The notes beneath the pieces were generated by a model that searched no databases, was not told the origin of the DNA, and saw only the letters and a program-made list of their open reading frames with translations. This document shows, one piece after another, positions 55,130 to 56,301 of a stretch of DNA of 56,301 nucleotides. Position 1 is the stretch's first letter. Each line of letters starts with the position of its first letter. Origin of the DNA: Treponema sp. (lineage in GTDB: Bacteria > Spirochaetota > Spirochaetia > Treponematales > Treponemataceae); assembly GCA_012520945.1 (NCBI GenBank), contig JAAYNH010000070.1, forward strand, positions 1-56,301. The letters run 5' to 3'. The translations under genes were made by a program, and so were the position numbers.

Positions 55130-56301
55130 TTTCCACTTCCCTTATTTTCATCATTTACATTTGGAATAGAAGTAGACTCTGTCTGAGGTGTAATATAATC
55201 ATTTAACGGTACGTATTTCAACTCACCATTTCCTTGTTTTTTCCAATGATCTTCAAATGCTTTTAAAGAAGTCCAACGTATATTACTGGCTTTTTTGCCC
55301 TCATTTGTAGAAGAAATATGAGTTACATCAACACTTCCATCATCGTTTAATCCTAAAAGCATCGCATGATTTCCTCCATGAAAAACAATATTCGTGCCTT
55401 TTTCTGGCGCATCTTTAAGATCGTCCTTCATATTTGTTAAATGCGTTGCTACGTTTGTTTCTGTGGCTTCTTTAAAAGAAGAAGGTAAACTAGCTCCACT
55501 TTTTTCTAAATTTATAATATATTGAACAAAAACATCACAATCCCATGCTCCTTCGGTCTTTTTTGTCTCTGGGTTCCATGTACCATGTGTATAAGTTTTA
55601 CCTAAACCAACTGCTGCATCAACAGCCGCTTTCATTTTATCCGTCCACCTCCCATCCGGATCCACGTACTTCACGGGATTATTACCCGCGTAATGATACA
55701 GATGCAAGTTCACGGTATTAAACACACCACCCATTCCAGGGAGGTTACCGTTTCTCTTTTTTGCCTCCTCGTTGACCGGTGCTCCGGGAATATATTCTCC
55801 CAATGCAGGGTCAGCGCTTAGCCATATGCTATACTTAGGATCTAAGTAGCGAGCACCATAATAGTACAAGCCTGTTTCGGGGTCAAGTTCTTTTCCTGTG
55901 AATTTATAGGGTAAGAATTCTGAGCCAGTGTTGCTTGTTTTTTCTACCCAGGTTTCTCCATAGGGCGTGTATTCTATCCGTTGGTATTCATCGCCTTTGT
56001 AGTCAGTGATGAGCTGTGCACTTCCGAGGTGATCAGAATGATAATAATACTGTTTGTAATACTCTTCTTGAGATGTGGGGTCATTGCCACTATTGAGTTT
56101 TGTAACAATACGGGTTTCACCGAGGTAGATGTTCTTTGCAGTTTGTCCACCATAGATAGAATTTCCTGTGTCGGTATGATGTGTCCACATGCTATTGAAA
56201 TAGAGCGTCTCTGAGAAGTCAGTGTATTTATTGCTTCGCTGCCCATCTTGTCCGTAGACATAGGCTGTGTTGTAAAGGGAATCGACAGAGGAGATGAGTT
56301 G
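55126..56301 (-). CDS. Rhs-repeat protein, 3' part, with papain-like (NlpC/P60-type) toxin tip
   Basis: The frame is open to the window edge, so the start lies beyond it. Counting from the Met codon at 56190, residues 1-181 are Rhs core ending in YVDPDGR. The tip (182-354) has GAWDCDVFVQYI (Cys ~218) and HGGNHAMLLG (His ~275), the Cys/His order and spacing of NlpC/P60 amidases and related papain-like folds. Peptidoglycan cleavage in a rival cell is inferred. It is followed by a coupled lipoprotein gene. Confidence 0.8.
   Translation of the reverse strand, partial: QLISSVDSLYNTAYVYGQDGQRSNKYTDFSETLYFNSMWTHHTDTGNSIYGGQTAKNIYLGETRIVTKLNSGNDPTSQEEYYKQYYYHSDHLGSAQLITDYKGDEYQRIEYTPYGETWVEKTSNTGSEFLPYKFTGKELDPETGLYYYGARYLDPKYSIWLSADPALGEYIPGAPVNEEAKKRNGNLPGMGGVFNTVNLHLYHYAGNNPVKYVDPDGRWTDKMKAAVDAAVGLGKTYTHGTWNPETKKTEGAWDCDVFVQYIINLEKSGASLPSSFKEATETNVATHLTNMKDDLKDAPEKGTNIVFHGGNHAMLLGLNDDGSVDVTHISSTNEGKKASNIRWTSLKAFEDHWKKQGNGELKYVPLNDYITPQTESTSIPNVNDENKGSGK
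55652..56003. repeat. 352-base direct repeat, copy B (Rhs core 3' end)
   Basis: Partner of copy A at 53654-54005, in the same orientation and about 2.0 kb apart. Recombination between the two would delete the papain-like tip and the lipoprotein and join the Gly/Ala-rich tip to the full Rhs core. Confidence 0.85.

Noticed and set aside
1-56301. CRISPR array or prophage
   Set aside because: No regularly spaced direct repeats and no phage structural or integrase genes were seen; the only long repeat is the Rhs core pair.

Overview
The window is AT-rich chromosomal DNA from a spirochaete, most likely an anaerobic, probably host- or gut-associated Treponema. The call rests on several things: a P83/100-type antigen otherwise known from Borrelia and Treponema; a treponemal gene order (mreB-mreC-mreD-mrdA-rodA; dnaG-rpoD-zinc ribbon; flgF-flgG-flgJ); an rnfCDGEAB block; and oxygen-sensitive Fe-S proteins. 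Most genes lie on the minus strand in long, tightly packed operons with 1- or 4-base stop/start overlaps. Short plus-strand islands interrupt them (glgA, alpha/beta hydrolase and pcnB, rluA and a P-loop/Asp23 gene, cca).

Layout. 1-5421: end of an aminotransferase, glycogen synthase, then P83/100 and a beta-propeller/HEAT-like exported protein. 5529-8717: an operon of two NifX-like proteins, two MinD-type ATPases with inserted ferredoxin domains, a DUF134 regulator and a small DUF5320-like protein, resembling the ORP (orange protein) clusters of anaerobes, with a recognisable promoter and palindrome at 8807-8835. 8908-11023: hydrolase and PcnB-type nucleotidyltransferase. 11109-14552: a Gld-like ABC exporter. 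14590-27361: one long minus-strand block: membrane protein, divergent Rnf complex, a GH57-fold protein that has lost its catalytic residues, metG, a FemAB transferase and RNase Z. 27442-29341: pseudouridine synthase and the P-loop/Asp23 protein. 29366-35965: the rod-shape operon. 35987-36362: RNase P RNA. 36374-43522: zinc-ribbon protein, RpoD, DnaG, MltG and small enzymes. 43559-43821: tRNA-Thr and tRNA-Tyr with promoter and terminator. 43873-47040: second glycogen-synthase-like protein, chorismate mutase, thiamine pyrophosphokinase. 47069-48463: CCA transferase. 48498-50651: flagellar rod genes behind a textbook sigma-28 promoter. 50681-51823: alanine racemase.

The last 4.3 kb (about 51,990-56,301) differs in composition and looks acquired: a broken IS256-family transposase, an orphan Rhs tip with a Gly/Ala-rich C-terminus, a WG-repeat lipoprotein, and the 3' end of a full Rhs gene with a papain-like (NlpC/P60-type) C-terminal toxin. 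The two Rhs tips share a 352-base direct repeat. This is the likeliest source of new biology: a peptidoglycan-directed Rhs toxin, a lipoprotein translationally coupled to it that may be its immunity protein, and a spare toxin tip cut short next to an IS.

Other notable patterns. Several genes (cca, aroH, alr, pcnB, rluA, hydrolase) have a promoter -10 element only 7-13 bases before the ATG and no Shine-Dalgarno, suggesting leaderless mRNAs. The Rnf proteins lack hallmark flavin and nucleotide motifs. The only gene-free stretches above about 300 bases are 35966-36373 (RNase P RNA) and 43523-43872 (tRNA pair with its signals). No CRISPR array, replication origin or complete insertion sequence was seen.
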